Shown: one piece after another, positions 1 to 8,510 of the stretch
How positions within the stretch are numbered: the first letter of the stretch is position 1
Layout of the letters: each line of letters opens with the position of its first letter
Assembly: GCF_000338295.1 (NCBI RefSeq)
Contig: NZ_ANMO01000090.1
Span: 1 to 64,000, forward strand
From: Rhodopirellula europaea 6C
Lineage (GTDB): Bacteria; Planctomycetota; Planctomycetia; Pirellulales; Pirellulaceae
DNA length: 64,000 nt
Reading direction: 5' to 3'
Notes under the pieces: model-generated
Told to the model about the DNA's origin: nothing
What the model saw: only the letters and a program-made list of their open reading frames with translations
The model's database searches: none
Position numbers and translations under genes: made by a program

Positions 1-1
1 C

Positions 2-217
2 TTCCACCAAACCGTTCGAGCCTTGTTCTTCCATCGACGCAAATTTTTGCGAAGCGTCGTGATCAGCGCAATGAAAGGTCGCTTGGACAAACCGACGATC
101 GACGAGATCCTCGGGCGACTAGGGCACGGCGAAACAGCACGTGCAGAAGAACTAAATCTGGAGCAGATCTCCAATCTAGTAGAAGCCCTTCGTCAGGCGG
201 AACAGGCTAACGAGTAA
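2..217 (+). CDS. rsmA: 16S rRNA dimethyladenosine transferase, C-terminal fragment
   Basis: The open frame enters from the left edge and ends at TAA 215-217, so only about 71 C-terminal residues are present. The methyltransferase core lies outside the window. The visible part has the basic RRKFLR stretch followed by an [12 protein letters not shown] segment, which matches the C-terminal helical domain of RsmA/KsgA proteins (typically F-x-x-RRK-x-LR, then a helical region with ARAEEL). The family dimethylates two adenosines in the 3' helix of 16S rRNA during small-subunit assembly. Identification from the C-terminus alone is good but not conclusive. No downstream partner on the same strand is visible. 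Confidence 0.75.
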   Translation, partial: FHQTVRALFFHRRKFLRSVVISAMKGRLDKPTIDEILGRLGHGETARAEELNLEQISNLVEALRQAEQANE

Positions 218-317
218 GACTTGCTGCCGGCGCAGGCGAAATATAGAACCCACGCTCGGTCACCGCTGAATAGATGCTGGCGATACGCCCGTTCGGCGAA
301 ACCAAACTCGCGTTTGA

Positions 318-1523
318 TCAACGTTGGCGAGCGTGAAAAAAGGGCGCTTGCCAACTCGGTGCGAGCGACGCGTCGTCGATGTTCACGCCTGCTTCCGGGC
401 GACCGTCATGATTGACCAATGGATGGTCCATCAATTGGTTCAAGGACTCTCCCGGGATGAAGCGAACGCGGCCGTCTTCGTAGAGGACATTGATCCCGCG
501 GCCACCGTGACTGATCAGTCCATCCTGCGACGGCGAAGCGGCACGAGCCCAGCCTTCCTCGTCGACGACACGGTCCACGACTTTCATCACAGCGGCGTCA
601 CTCATCACAGCAAACGATGAACGCCCTTGAAACCGCGGGGATGCAAACTCTTCGCCGTCACGAACACCGAGTGTGTAGGCGTAGTGACCACCAGCGGTTT
701 GTTGCAGCCATTGCAAACGAGCGATCGCTCGCTGCCATGCCGCTTGCTCTTCGACGGTCGTCGCACCAGCGACGGCGAAATGATTCAAATCACGAGCGGC
801 TTCGTCGAGCATTCGAAGCGTAACCATGGTGTGCACTTCCTCCGCGGTACCTTCGGATACGAAGTTGCCATCTTCTGGGTGCAGTCCGCCAGCGGACCAA
901 AAATCGGTGGAACGAATCGAAGGGCAAAGTGTGGAGCGTGAATCCATCATCAAACCGGCCGAATGCAACCGTGGTGCATAGACCCCAGCGAATGCTTGAT
1001 AGCCGGTCGACTCGACCGAAGGCAGACGTGCTTCCGCATTGCGAGTGACGTACTGGGTCATTGCCGTGCCAAGTTGACGTAGATTGTCCTGACAAGCCTG
1101 CTTGCGAGCCATGAAGCGACCTTCCACCATCGACGGCAATGCGATCGCCAACATGATGCAAGCGGCGGTGACCGAGCCCACCCAATCTCGCCATGTCCAC
1201 GCGAGCGAATCAGAACCTTCCATCACCGGAGACAATTTCGGTATCACCGGCGCGGACACTTTGGATTCGGCGGGTGTCGTCGATTGATCGGGTTCGGCGC
1301 CGGGCATCGGCGGAAGTGGCGGCAAAGCGTCGAGCGTTCGAGCAACCAGGTCAGTGGGCGGCGGTTCGACGATTTCACAATCGTCATGAAGAGGCCCAAG
1401 TTTGCGTTCCAACTCGGCCAGCATTTCTCTGGCCTCAGGGCTTTCCCGCAAGAGTTTTTCGACCCGTTGCATTTCGTCCGCTTCAAGCGCGCCTAGCAGA
1501 TATCCAAGAAGATCTTCTTGCAT
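318..1523 (-). CDS. Membrane anti-sigma-like protein with DUF1559/H-X-DG-like extracellular region
   Basis: About 401 residues. ATG at 1523 is preferred over the GTG one codon upstream. Residues 1-45 resemble the N-terminal anti-sigma helix region (LGYLLGALEADEM, then RESPEAREMLAELE) but lack the HxxxCxxC zinc site. A proline-rich linker leads to one hydrophobic segment (VTAACIMLAIALPSMVEG, about residues 118-138). The outer part opens with ARKQACQDNLRQLGTAM, like the start of planctomycete DUF1559 prepilin-like proteins. Near the end, HGGRGINVLYEDGRVRF resembles the H-X9-DG motif with one extra residue. It lies 440 bp downstream of an ECF sigma gene on the same strand, so a role as its membrane-bound antagonist is inferred. 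Confidence 0.6.
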   Translation of the reverse strand: MQEDLLGYLLGALEADEMQRVEKLLRESPEAREMLAELERKLGPLHDDCEIVEPPPTDLVARTLDALPPLPPMPGAEPDQSTTPAESKVSAPVIPKLSPVMEGSDSLAWTWRDWVGSVTAACIMLAIALPSMVEGRFMARKQACQDNLRQLGTAMTQYVTRNAEARLPSVESTGYQAFAGVYAPRLHSAGLMMDSRSTLCPSIRSTDFWSAGGLHPEDGNFVSEGTAEEVHTMVTLRMLDEAARDLNHFAVAGATTVEEQAAWQRAIARLQWLQQTAGGHYAYTLGVRDGEEFASPRFQGRSSFAVMSDAAVMKVVDRVVDEEGWARAASPSQDGLISHGGRGINVLYEDGRVRFIPGESLNQLMDHPLVNHDGRPEAGVNIDDASLAPSWQAPFFHARQR

Positions 1524-1526
1524 CAC

Positions 1527-1965
1527 AAAGGACGTTGCGTAAGCGGAAAAAGAAACGCGAGAAATGGAGACAGGCTTCGAACCAATCCAAAAAGCTCAAC
1601 TCGAACGGCATCGGCCGCGGCTTGCGTCGCAAAACCCGGGGCCTATGCCCTTAAGCGCAATTTCGTGCGAAAGACCGAGCACAACGCCCAGCAGATTTCG
1701 ACGAGACACGTTTCGGATCGGTTCAGAAATAATTACGCCCGCGGTGGAGCGAGTGTTCGGGTAGGTCAGGTGCGAACAGGTTCGTGCTCCACTTTTGTGA
1801 AGAACATTCTATCGCCTCACGACCGAGTCAAACCCAATCAATCAGACGAACGGATGCTTCCCATGGTTCACTCGAACCCCAACTTGGCGCAGAAAAAAAG
1901 CGGCCCCGAAGTGCCGCTCGTGTCCAGTTCGCAACCAAAAGGCCGCGAAAAATGAGGTTTCGCGA
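1527..1965. other. Intergenic region between the anti-sigma-like gene and the ECF sigma gene
   Basis: No frame here has coding character that I could support. It contains a minus-strand terminator-like hairpin at 1893-1918, just past the sigma gene stop. The sigma gene and the anti-sigma-like gene may therefore be only partly co-transcribed. Confidence 0.5.
1893..1918 (-). terminator. Rho-independent terminator after the ECF sigma gene
   Basis: On the minus strand AGCGGC (1918-1913) pairs with GCCGCT (1904-1899) across a short loop. It is followed directly by a seven-T run, read from A residues 1893-1899 on the plus strand. It lies about 48 bp after the stop of the sigma factor gene. Confidence 0.7.
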
Positions 1966-2661
1966 TTAGACGCCCGGTTGGTCTTCCGCGTCGCGTTCGC
2001 CGTCGTGGCTGTCGTCCCACAAACCGCTCAAACGATTGACTGCGGCGTGCAAACGACTTTTGACGGTCCCAACGGGAATCCCCAGAATCTCGGCTGCCTC
2101 GCGGTATTTCAGGCCTTGGTAGTAAACCAATTCGACCACTTGCTGCATTGGCTCGCCCAGCGATTCGACGGCGTGATGCACCCAGCGTCCGTTTTCTTCT
2201 TTCGAAGCAGCTGCCAATGGATCCGTGATCGCCCCTTCGAGCTTTTCGGACCAACTGCCTCCACGATCATCTTCTTGACCGTTTGCGGGGCGGTCCAAAC
2301 TGACCATTCGGTGACGCTTGTTACGACGCTGCACGTCGATCGCTTGGTTGGTAGCGATCGCATACAACCAAGGCCGGAAACGACGCGTCAGATCAAACTG
2401 GTTGCACTTCAGGTGAACCTGCAAAAAGGTGCCCTGAAAGGCATCTTCAGCCATTTCGGCGTTGCCGATGTAGCGACGCAGATACGCGTAAATCTCGCGT
2501 TCATATCGGCGCATCAGGGCTTCATAAATATCGCGACGTCCACTGGTGCGATATTTCGCAACCAGTTGCTCGTCGGTTTGATCAGCGATGGATTCGCTGG
2601 TGAAAACGTTTCCCGAATCCACCTTCGAATCAGCGACCGCTGCGGAAGTTGAAAAGTTCAT
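1966..2661 (-). CDS. ECF-family RNA polymerase sigma factor
   Basis: About 231 residues from ATG 2661; a longer frame to 2694 adds an unlikely hydrophobic leader. The sigma-2 region contains DAFQGTFLQVHLKCNQFD and RFRPWLYAIATNQAID. The sigma-4 helix-turn-helix is YREAAEILGIPVGTVKSRLH near residue 190, the classical ECF pattern. Residues 130-165 are a charged linker. Such factors bind core polymerase and direct it to stress-specific promoters, usually under control of a membrane anti-sigma. The next gene on the same strand encodes a plausible one, although a terminator-like hairpin separates the two. A short Asp/Glu-rich tail (DDSHDGERDAEDQ) follows the sigma-4 region. Confidence 0.88.
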   Translation of the reverse strand: MNFSTSAAVADSKVDSGNVFTSESIADQTDEQLVAKYRTSGRRDIYEALMRRYEREIYAYLRRYIGNAEMAEDAFQGTFLQVHLKCNQFDLTRRFRPWLYAIATNQAIDVQRRNKRHRMVSLDRPANGQEDDRGGSWSEKLEGAITDPLAAASKEENGRWVHHAVESLGEPMQQVVELVYYQGLKYREAAEILGIPVGTVKSRLHAAVNRLSGLWDDSHDGERDAEDQPGV

Positions 2662-3415
2662 GGGGGATCGATCACAAAAGAGTATGAGTAGCACTCAGTC
2701 TAATTAGAAATGCGTTGCGCCACGGATGGAACCGCCAAAACAAAATCACATTCACAGAGACGAGTGATGATGAGGGCAACCGCCAAGGCAACTTCAAACG
2801 CCCTTAAAAGGCATCAAGGGAAACCTGCTCCACGTGCGTATTATCGCGGTTTCGCCTGATTTGTCAAAGTCATCTTCGCGTTGAATTCACATCCTGCCTC
2901 TTTGGCAGGGAGCGAATCCAGGGCCCTATAGGGGCAATTCGTGTTCCAGTCCACCTGGAATCGTTGTGTCAATCACTCGGGTTGGTCCGATTGTTCCGGA
3001 ATTACCGAATGTTTGCTGGAAGTTGTGCCGATAACTCCGCCTGGAACGGTTTCTTCGTTCGAGATTGAACTCCTTTTCCGCGGTGTTGCCCCCAATTTGG
3101 CGGCAGTCTTCCCCGGAAACGCTTTCAACCTCGGTCCACGGCGGAACGGTCCACAACGGCGGGGTCGTTGGATGCGAAATCCTTTGGAGCATTCAGCAAC
3201 TCAACAGCCACAGGACATTTTATGGCTGGGCGTCCTCGCGTGAGCGGGACCCCCGGGGGGATTTTGGGGTCTTTGTGACCGCGGAGACGATTGCAATGCG
3301 ACGAATTGCCAGGCAAAGAAACGAGCAACCCATGATGGCCCAGACCCCCGATCCCCAAATCAAACCCGGACCCAACCAAAGAACCGGACTGCGTGTGACC
3401 CTTGAGGACAATGGG
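2662..3415. other. Long intergenic leader between divergent sigma factor and barrel protein genes
   Basis: About 750 bp with no supportable gene. An open frame extends upstream of the barrel gene to 3065, but its translation is not signal-peptide-like and lacks family resemblance, so I treat it as untranslated. The region must hold both divergent promoters. I could not pick out a convincing -35/-10 pair. Confidence 0.45.
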
Positions 3416-5074
3416 ATGACGGAATCATTCAGCGAAAGCGTGACGGTTAAATTACGAAAGCTTCGTGACTTGGTCTGTGGTGGCTTGATCGCCGCCGCAG
3501 TTGCCACGCCAGTCGCTGCAGCACCACCCACCGCGGGTGATGAAATGGACTACGAGGCGAGTGGCTTCATGCTACCGCCCGGTGTTCAACCAGCAGGGAT
3601 GGTCGACGGCATGCCAGCCATGTCGATGCCACCAGGCTCCATGCCAGGTGCACAATCGATCGCCACCACCTTGCCATCGGCTCCGCTGATGATGCCTGGT
3701 GGATACGGCTCGGCTGGCTACGCTCCGGCCGGTTACCCACAAGCCGCCTATGCACCTGCTGGCGTCATGCCGGTTGGCTATCAGAGCGGTGGTTTCCTCG
3801 GCGGCGGATATGCTGCCGGATGCGACACGATGAGCTGCGGATGCGGCGACTCGGGTTGCACCAGTGGCCAATGCGGCAGCAACTTCCGTGGCCTATTGCC
3901 AGCTGTGATGGGCGATTGTTGCGGATCATGCGGCGGTGGCGGATGCGGTGCCTGCGGTGGATTGGGCTCGTGCCTGACCAACGGCTCGCTCGGCCAAGGC
4001 GGATTGCTTGGAAGCCTCAACGAGTGCGGCCCCGGCAGCACCGACTTCGGCATTCTGGCAGCACACATCGGTGGCGGCTTGGCCGGTCTAGCCGAAGCCC
4101 TGCGGCCTTACTCCGAAGCCGGTAAATCAGCCCAACGCTGGTACGACGTATCGGTCGAAGGGTTGTTCCTGACACAGGAGCTCGATGGATTTGCTGACGG
4201 TCAAGTATTGACCAACGGCGGAACCACAGGCACACCGAACGTCGCCGACAACCCAATCCTGACTCAGGACGACCTGGGCGATGATGACCTGGAAGCCGGT
4301 GCTCGCATCTCGTTCGCACTGATCTTCGGTGCCGGCTCAAATGTCGAGTTCACCTTCATGGGCGGCCAAGAATGGGGCGGCTCCGCTTCGGCTTCTGACC
4401 CAGGCGGGAACTTGACTTCGATTTATTCCGGTTACGGTACTACGCCGGGAGGCGGATACGCCAACCTGTCAAACTTCCAATCGATCAGCTACGCAGCGGA
4501 ATTCGACAGCTACGAAATCAACTACCGTCGTCGCACCGTTGGACCGTACGGACGCTTCCAAGGCTCTTGGTTGCTCGGACTCCGACACGTGGTTTTCGAC
4601 AACCAATACGCATTCAATGGCTCGCAAAACTCCAGCACCATTGCTGACTTCCAGCAAAGCTTCGACCTTGAGAACCGATATTTCGGTCCTCAGGCCGGCG
4701 TCGACCTGTGGTGGAACGCTCGGCCCGGAATTCAACTGGGTGCCGAAGTCAAAGGGGCTTGGGTTCAAAACGACTTCGGCCAAACGTCGTCGATCGGAAT
4801 CACCCCCGGTGCTTTGAACACGTTTGAAACGGGCGGACAAGACGGTGCCTTCATCTTGGATTTCCAAGCAACGGGTATCTACCGCTTCTCGCACTCGTTG
4901 TCGCTGCGTGGTTCTTACCACTTGTTGACCATCGATGACGTCTACGCGGCTCCACTGGACAATAGCTTCATCGACGATTTCGCAACCAACGGGGCTGGTG
5001 TCTCAGCACCAAGCACCTCGGAAACGTCGCTGACCCTGAACGGTTTCGCCGCTGGTTTGGAATACATGTGGTGA
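3416..5074 (+). CDS. BBP7-type outer-membrane beta-barrel protein with Cys/Gly-rich segment
   Basis: About 552 residues from ATG 3416, which has GAGG upstream and is followed by a good signal peptide (LRDLVCGGLIAAAVATPVAA). The mature N-terminus holds Gly/Tyr/Pro/Ala repeats such as GYAPAGYPQAAYAPAG (about residues 100-130). A Cys/Gly-rich block follows (about 135-205) with some 15 cysteines in CGC, CCGSC and CGAC clusters. From about residue 240 the sequence (YDVSVEGLFLTQ) looks like the planctomycete BBP7 porin-like barrel: aromatic-rich strands, RxGPYGRFQGSWLLGLRH, and a terminal LEYMW with a C-terminal aromatic residue. An outer-membrane location is inferred. The cysteine block could form disulfides in the cell envelope. 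Confidence 0.75.
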   Translation: MTESFSESVTVKLRKLRDLVCGGLIAAAVATPVAAAPPTAGDEMDYEASGFMLPPGVQPAGMVDGMPAMSMPPGSMPGAQSIATTLPSAPLMMPGGYGSAGYAPAGYPQAAYAPAGVMPVGYQSGGFLGGGYAAGCDTMSCGCGDSGCTSGQCGSNFRGLLPAVMGDCCGSCGGGGCGACGGLGSCLTNGSLGQGGLLGSLNECGPGSTDFGILAAHIGGGLAGLAEALRPYSEAGKSAQRWYDVSVEGLFLTQELDGFADGQVLTNGGTTGTPNVADNPILTQDDLGDDDLEAGARISFALIFGAGSNVEFTFMGGQEWGGSASASDPGGNLTSIYSGYGTTPGGGYANLSNFQSISYAAEFDSYEINYRRRTVGPYGRFQGSWLLGLRHVVFDNQYAFNGSQNSSTIADFQQSFDLENRYFGPQAGVDLWWNARPGIQLGAEVKGAWVQNDFGQTSSIGITPGALNTFETGGQDGAFILDFQATGIYRFSHSLSLRGSYHLLTIDDVYAAPLDNSFIDDFATNGAGVSAPSTSETSLTLNGFAAGLEYMW

Positions 5075-5121
5075 GCGTTTTGGCGGTCAATCGCCAAACA
5101 CTCACTCTCTGAAAATCTCGC

Positions 5122-5156
5122 ACAGGGGATCGGCCATCGGGTCGGTCCCCTGTTTG
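5122..5156 (+). terminator. Terminator-like hairpin after the barrel gene
   Basis: ACAGGGGA (5122-5129) pairs with TCCCCTGT (5146-5153) around a GC-rich loop and is followed by a short TTTG. It lies between the barrel gene stop and the helicase start. Confidence 0.5.
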
Positions 5157-5193
5157 CGTTGCCCAGTTTCCCTGGGAACGCTAATCTTGCGTC

Positions 5194-7557
5194 ATGGATG
5201 CCATCACAAAAGATCTGACCGCGGCACAAGCCGAAGCGGTCCAGCACATCGACGGACCTCTGCTGATTATCGCCGGCCCCGGTAGCGGCAAGACACGCGT
5301 CGTCACCCACCGCATCGCGTACATGCTGCAAAGCGGGATACGCCCGTGGCAAATTGCGGCGCTCACGTTCACCAACAAAGCCGCGGACGAAATGCGGTCG
5401 CGAGTCAATCTGCTCGCCCCCAACCAACCAGTTTGGATGGGCACGTTCCACCGGTTCTGCGCACAACAGCTTCGGCGTTACGCACCGATGGTCGGCTTGG
5501 CCGAGAACTACTCGATCTACGATTCGTCTGACTCAAAATCCGCGATGAAGCGTGCGATCGCGGCCGCTGGTGTGTCGACCAGCCACACCTCGCCCGAGCA
5601 AATCGCATCGGCGATCTCCAATGCCAAGAACCGGCTGATCACCCCCGAGATCATGGCTCAACAAACCGGCCGCGCTGGCGACACCGTCGCAGCGAAGGTC
5701 TACCCGGTTTATCAACAACAATTGCTGACCGCCAACGCGGTCGACTTTGATGATTTGCTCTTCCACTTCGCTCGGTTGCTGCGGGAAAACCCCGAGGTGC
5801 GATCGAACCTGGACGAGAAGCTCAAGTACATCATGGTCGACGAGTACCAAGACACGAACTTGGCTCAGTACGCCATCGTGCGAGCCCTTTCGGTCGACCA
5901 TCCCAACCTCGCCGTGACGGGTGACCCCGATCAATCGGTCTACGGATGGCGTGGCGCCGACCTCAACAACATTCTGGATTTCGAAAAGGATTACCCGACG
6001 GTCAAAACCGTTCGGCTGGAACAAAACTACCGCAGCACGCCAGAAATCCTTCGCGTCGCCGATCAACTGATTCGGCACAACCGCCGTCGCAAACAGAAAA
6101 ATCTGTTCACCGATAACCCGACCGGCGAAGCGGTCACGCTGCGTCAGTACGAGGACGGTTACAAAGAAGCCGACGGCATCGCCGATGAGATCGCCAACCA
6201 AATGATCGCGGGCAATGCCGAACCGAGAGATTTCGCGATCATGTGCCGGATGAACGCGCTGACACGATCGATCGAGCACGCCCTGCGCAATCGCGGCATC
6301 CCGTATCAAATCGTCAACGGCCTGGAGTTCTATCAACGTAAAGAGATCAAGGATCTGCTGGCGTATCTTCACCTGATCAACAACCCTCGCCACGACGTCG
6401 CGTTCCAACGTGTGATCAACACACCAACGCGAGGCATCGGTGCCAAGACACTCGAGCGAATCCAACGCTTTGCCGACGATCATCGCATCCCGATGCTGGA
6501 AGCCGCTCGCCGTGTCGATGAAATTGACACGCTTTCCAAACGAGCCAAAACGTTGGTGACGTCTTTCATTCGTCTTTACGATCGGTTGTGCATCAAAGCG
6601 ACCGCGACGCTGGAGGATCTGCTTCGCTACCTGATCGAAGAAATCAAATTCGTCGCGTACTTGGAACGGACCACTCCAGAACAACAAGACAACAACCCGA
6701 TCGCCAACGTCGACGAGTTCATTTCCGCAGCCGTCGAATTCGACCAAATGCATCCCGAGGACGGATCACTCGAAGCGTTCCTCGAACAGGTCGCATTGGT
6801 GTCGGACACCGACGCATTTGAAGACTCCAACAACCGTGTGACCTTGATGACTTTGCACGCGGCCAAAGGGTTGGAATTCCCTCGCGTATTCATCATCGCA
6901 GTCGAAGACAACTTGCTGCCTCACCGCCGCAGCAAAGAAGACGAGACTCAGCTCGAAGAGGAACGTCGTCTTCTCTTCGTGGGTGTTACGCGAGCGGAAC
7001 AATGGTTGCAGATCAGCTACGCGAAACTGCGAAGCTTTCGTGGTGAAAACCAACCGGCGATCCCGAGCATGTTCTTGGGGGAAATGCCTCGTGATGAAAT
7101 GCAAGTCGTCGAAGTCAAAGGCAGTCGCAACTTCTTTGACGACGCCTATGACGACGAATACCCGGACTCGTGGGACTTGGTCCAAGAGCCCGCCGCGGTC
7201 ACCGACACCGGCCCCGCTGGCCAAACAGACGTGGCCGATGGCCCACGCATTCTTCCGATGACGGACCAATCCGCGATTCCGGATTTGTATCACGACGACG
7301 TGCCGCCACCGAAGAAAAAGAAGCCCAAGGTTTCTATTCAAACCGAACTCAAGACGGCCAGCGATCTGTTGCAATCCGGCGTCACGCCGCTGGGTGCTTA
7401 CCGCGAAGGCAGCACGGTTCGACACAGCGAATATGGCGAAGGAACGATCATCGCTCTGACGGGCAAGGGCCCCAAACGGACCGCGAAAATCCAATTCGAA
7501 GAGACCGAAGAAACCTTCCGTTTGGCATTTGCAAAGATCGAACTAGTCGAACGCTGA
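5194..7557 (+). CDS. pcrA: UvrD/PcrA-type ATP-dependent 3'-5' DNA helicase
   Basis: 787 residues, slightly longer than typical PcrA. All superfamily 1A motifs are visible. Q-motif region AQAEAVQHIDGP and Walker A IAGPGSGKT are near residue 30. TFTNKAADEMRSRV is motif Ia and MVDEYQDTN is Walker B near 215. TGDPDQSVYGWRGAD is motif III, RLEQNYRST motif IV, and VTLMTLHAAKGLEFPRVF motif V near 550. VGVTRAEQWLQISY is motif VI. The C-terminal 50 residues (VRHSEYGEGTIIAL) match the Tudor-like polymerase-interaction region of PcrA/UvrD. An acidic, lysine-patched linker (about 640-720) precedes it. Such helicases act in nucleotide excision repair, mismatch repair and replication-conflict resolution. 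Confidence 0.93.
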   Translation: MDAITKDLTAAQAEAVQHIDGPLLIIAGPGSGKTRVVTHRIAYMLQSGIRPWQIAALTFTNKAADEMRSRVNLLAPNQPVWMGTFHRFCAQQLRRYAPMVGLAENYSIYDSSDSKSAMKRAIAAAGVSTSHTSPEQIASAISNAKNRLITPEIMAQQTGRAGDTVAAKVYPVYQQQLLTANAVDFDDLLFHFARLLRENPEVRSNLDEKLKYIMVDEYQDTNLAQYAIVRALSVDHPNLAVTGDPDQSVYGWRGADLNNILDFEKDYPTVKTVRLEQNYRSTPEILRVADQLIRHNRRRKQKNLFTDNPTGEAVTLRQYEDGYKEADGIADEIANQMIAGNAEPRDFAIMCRMNALTRSIEHALRNRGIPYQIVNGLEFYQRKEIKDLLAYLHLINNPRHDVAFQRVINTPTRGIGAKTLERIQRFADDHRIPMLEAARRVDEIDTLSKRAKTLVTSFIRLYDRLCIKATATLEDLLRYLIEEIKFVAYLERTTPEQQDNNPIANVDEFISAAVEFDQMHPEDGSLEAFLEQVALVSDTDAFEDSNNRVTLMTLHAAKGLEFPRVFIIAVEDNLLPHRRSKEDETQLEEERRLLFVGVTRAEQWLQISYAKLRSFRGENQPAIPSMFLGEMPRDEMQVVEVKGSRNFFDDAYDDEYPDSWDLVQEPAAVTDTGPAGQTDVADGPRILPMTDQSAIPDLYHDDVPPPKKKKPKVSIQTELKTASDLLQSGVTPLGAYREGSTVRHSEYGEGTIIALTGKGPKRTAKIQFEETEETFRLAFAKIELVER

Positions 7558-7695
7558 TTCGCAACAAGCCTGCAGCAATTCCCGATCATTCCGGGCGGTA
7601 AGGTCAACATCGGTTCTGGCGGATCGCCGTTGGCAGCAGACATTCCCAAACTGTTGCCAATCTTCTCTTCCTTTCCAGTTCAACGTTGCGAACCC

Positions 7696-8424
7696 ATGCG
7701 ACTCAGCCTCTTCTTTTGCGCCGCCTTCCTGCCAGCGATGGTCATGTCCACACAAACTCACGCTGACGAATCCTCGGACACAAGCCTGTCCACCCAACTG
7801 AAAGAAACTGCCGAAAACGCGACCAAGCGATACCCGGCAGAAGTCCTGAAGACGTTCCAAGATGGAGTCGACCAAGTTCGTGCCAGCGGCATTGAAAAGT
7901 CCGCCAAGCAAGTCGGCGATTCTGCCGCGGACGCGACCTTGAAAGGCTGGGATGAAAACGAAGTCACGCTCAGCGAAGTGTGGTCCGAAAACCCTGTCAT
8001 CCTGATGTGGTATCGCGGAGGATGGTGCCCCTATTGCAACCTGCAATTGCGAGCCATGCAAAAACAACTCTCCGCGATCGAAGGTGCCGGCGCCAAGCTG
8101 ATCGTCCTGACGCCTGAGCTTCCTGAAAAGGCGAAGGAAACAGCGGAAACAAACGACCTCGACATGCTGGTCCTGCATGACCGCAACAACGAGCTCGCGA
8201 AGAAATTCGGTATCGTGTTCGACTTGCCCGAATCCATTGTCCCGATCTACCGCGACAAACTGCAACTCGCCAAGTTCAACGGCAACGACGCGATGGAATT
8301 GCCTCTTGCTGCGACCTACGTGATCAACACGGACGGCAAGATCACTTACGCGTTCCTGGATGCGGACTACAAGAAACGAGCCGAACCTGCGGACGTTGTG
8401 GCTGCCGTGAAAAAGCTTCAGTAG
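7696..8424 (+). CDS. Secreted AhpC/TSA-family peroxiredoxin-like protein
   Basis: About 242 residues from ATG 7696. The open frame extends 22 codons further up, but a signal peptide (MRLSLFFCAAFLPAMVMSTQ, cleavage near THADES) starts here. The thioredoxin-fold core begins near residue 80. It has WYRGGWCPYCNLQLRAM, a CxxC in the position of the peroxidatic cysteine of AhpC/TSA proteins. YVINTDGKITYAFLDADY follows near residue 215, with cis-Pro region ELPLAATYVIN. The family reduces peroxides or exchanges thiols; a periplasmic site is inferred from the leader. It is convergent with the kinase gene beyond a strong hairpin. Confidence 0.8.
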   Translation: MRLSLFFCAAFLPAMVMSTQTHADESSDTSLSTQLKETAENATKRYPAEVLKTFQDGVDQVRASGIEKSAKQVGDSAADATLKGWDENEVTLSEVWSENPVILMWYRGGWCPYCNLQLRAMQKQLSAIEGAGAKLIVLTPELPEKAKETAETNDLDMLVLHDRNNELAKKFGIVFDLPESIVPIYRDKLQLAKFNGNDAMELPLAATYVINTDGKITYAFLDADYKKRAEPADVVAAVKKLQ

Positions 8425-8446
8425 CAAACGCCCATCCGACACAACG

Positions 8447-8484
8447 AAAAAACGCACCTGCGAGTTGCTCGCAAGTGCGTTTTC
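8447..8484. terminator. Bidirectional terminator between convergent genes
   Basis: A 16-bp stem with one mismatch (left arm 8449-8464, right arm 8468-8483, loop TTG) is flanked by an A run on the left and a T run on the right. It can serve both the peroxiredoxin-like gene and the kinase gene. Confidence 0.8.
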
Positions 8485-8510
8485 GTTTTGGTCATTGAGC
8501 AAGCTTCAGC

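Noticed and set aside
3065-3415. Upstream extension of the barrel protein frame
   Set aside because: The extra 117 residues lack signal-peptide or domain character. The ATG at 3416 has a ribosome site and leads straight into a signal peptide.
5533-6753. 406-codon minus-strand frame opposite the helicase gene
   Set aside because: Antisense shadow of pcrA, whose motifs are complete; the translation has no domain pattern.
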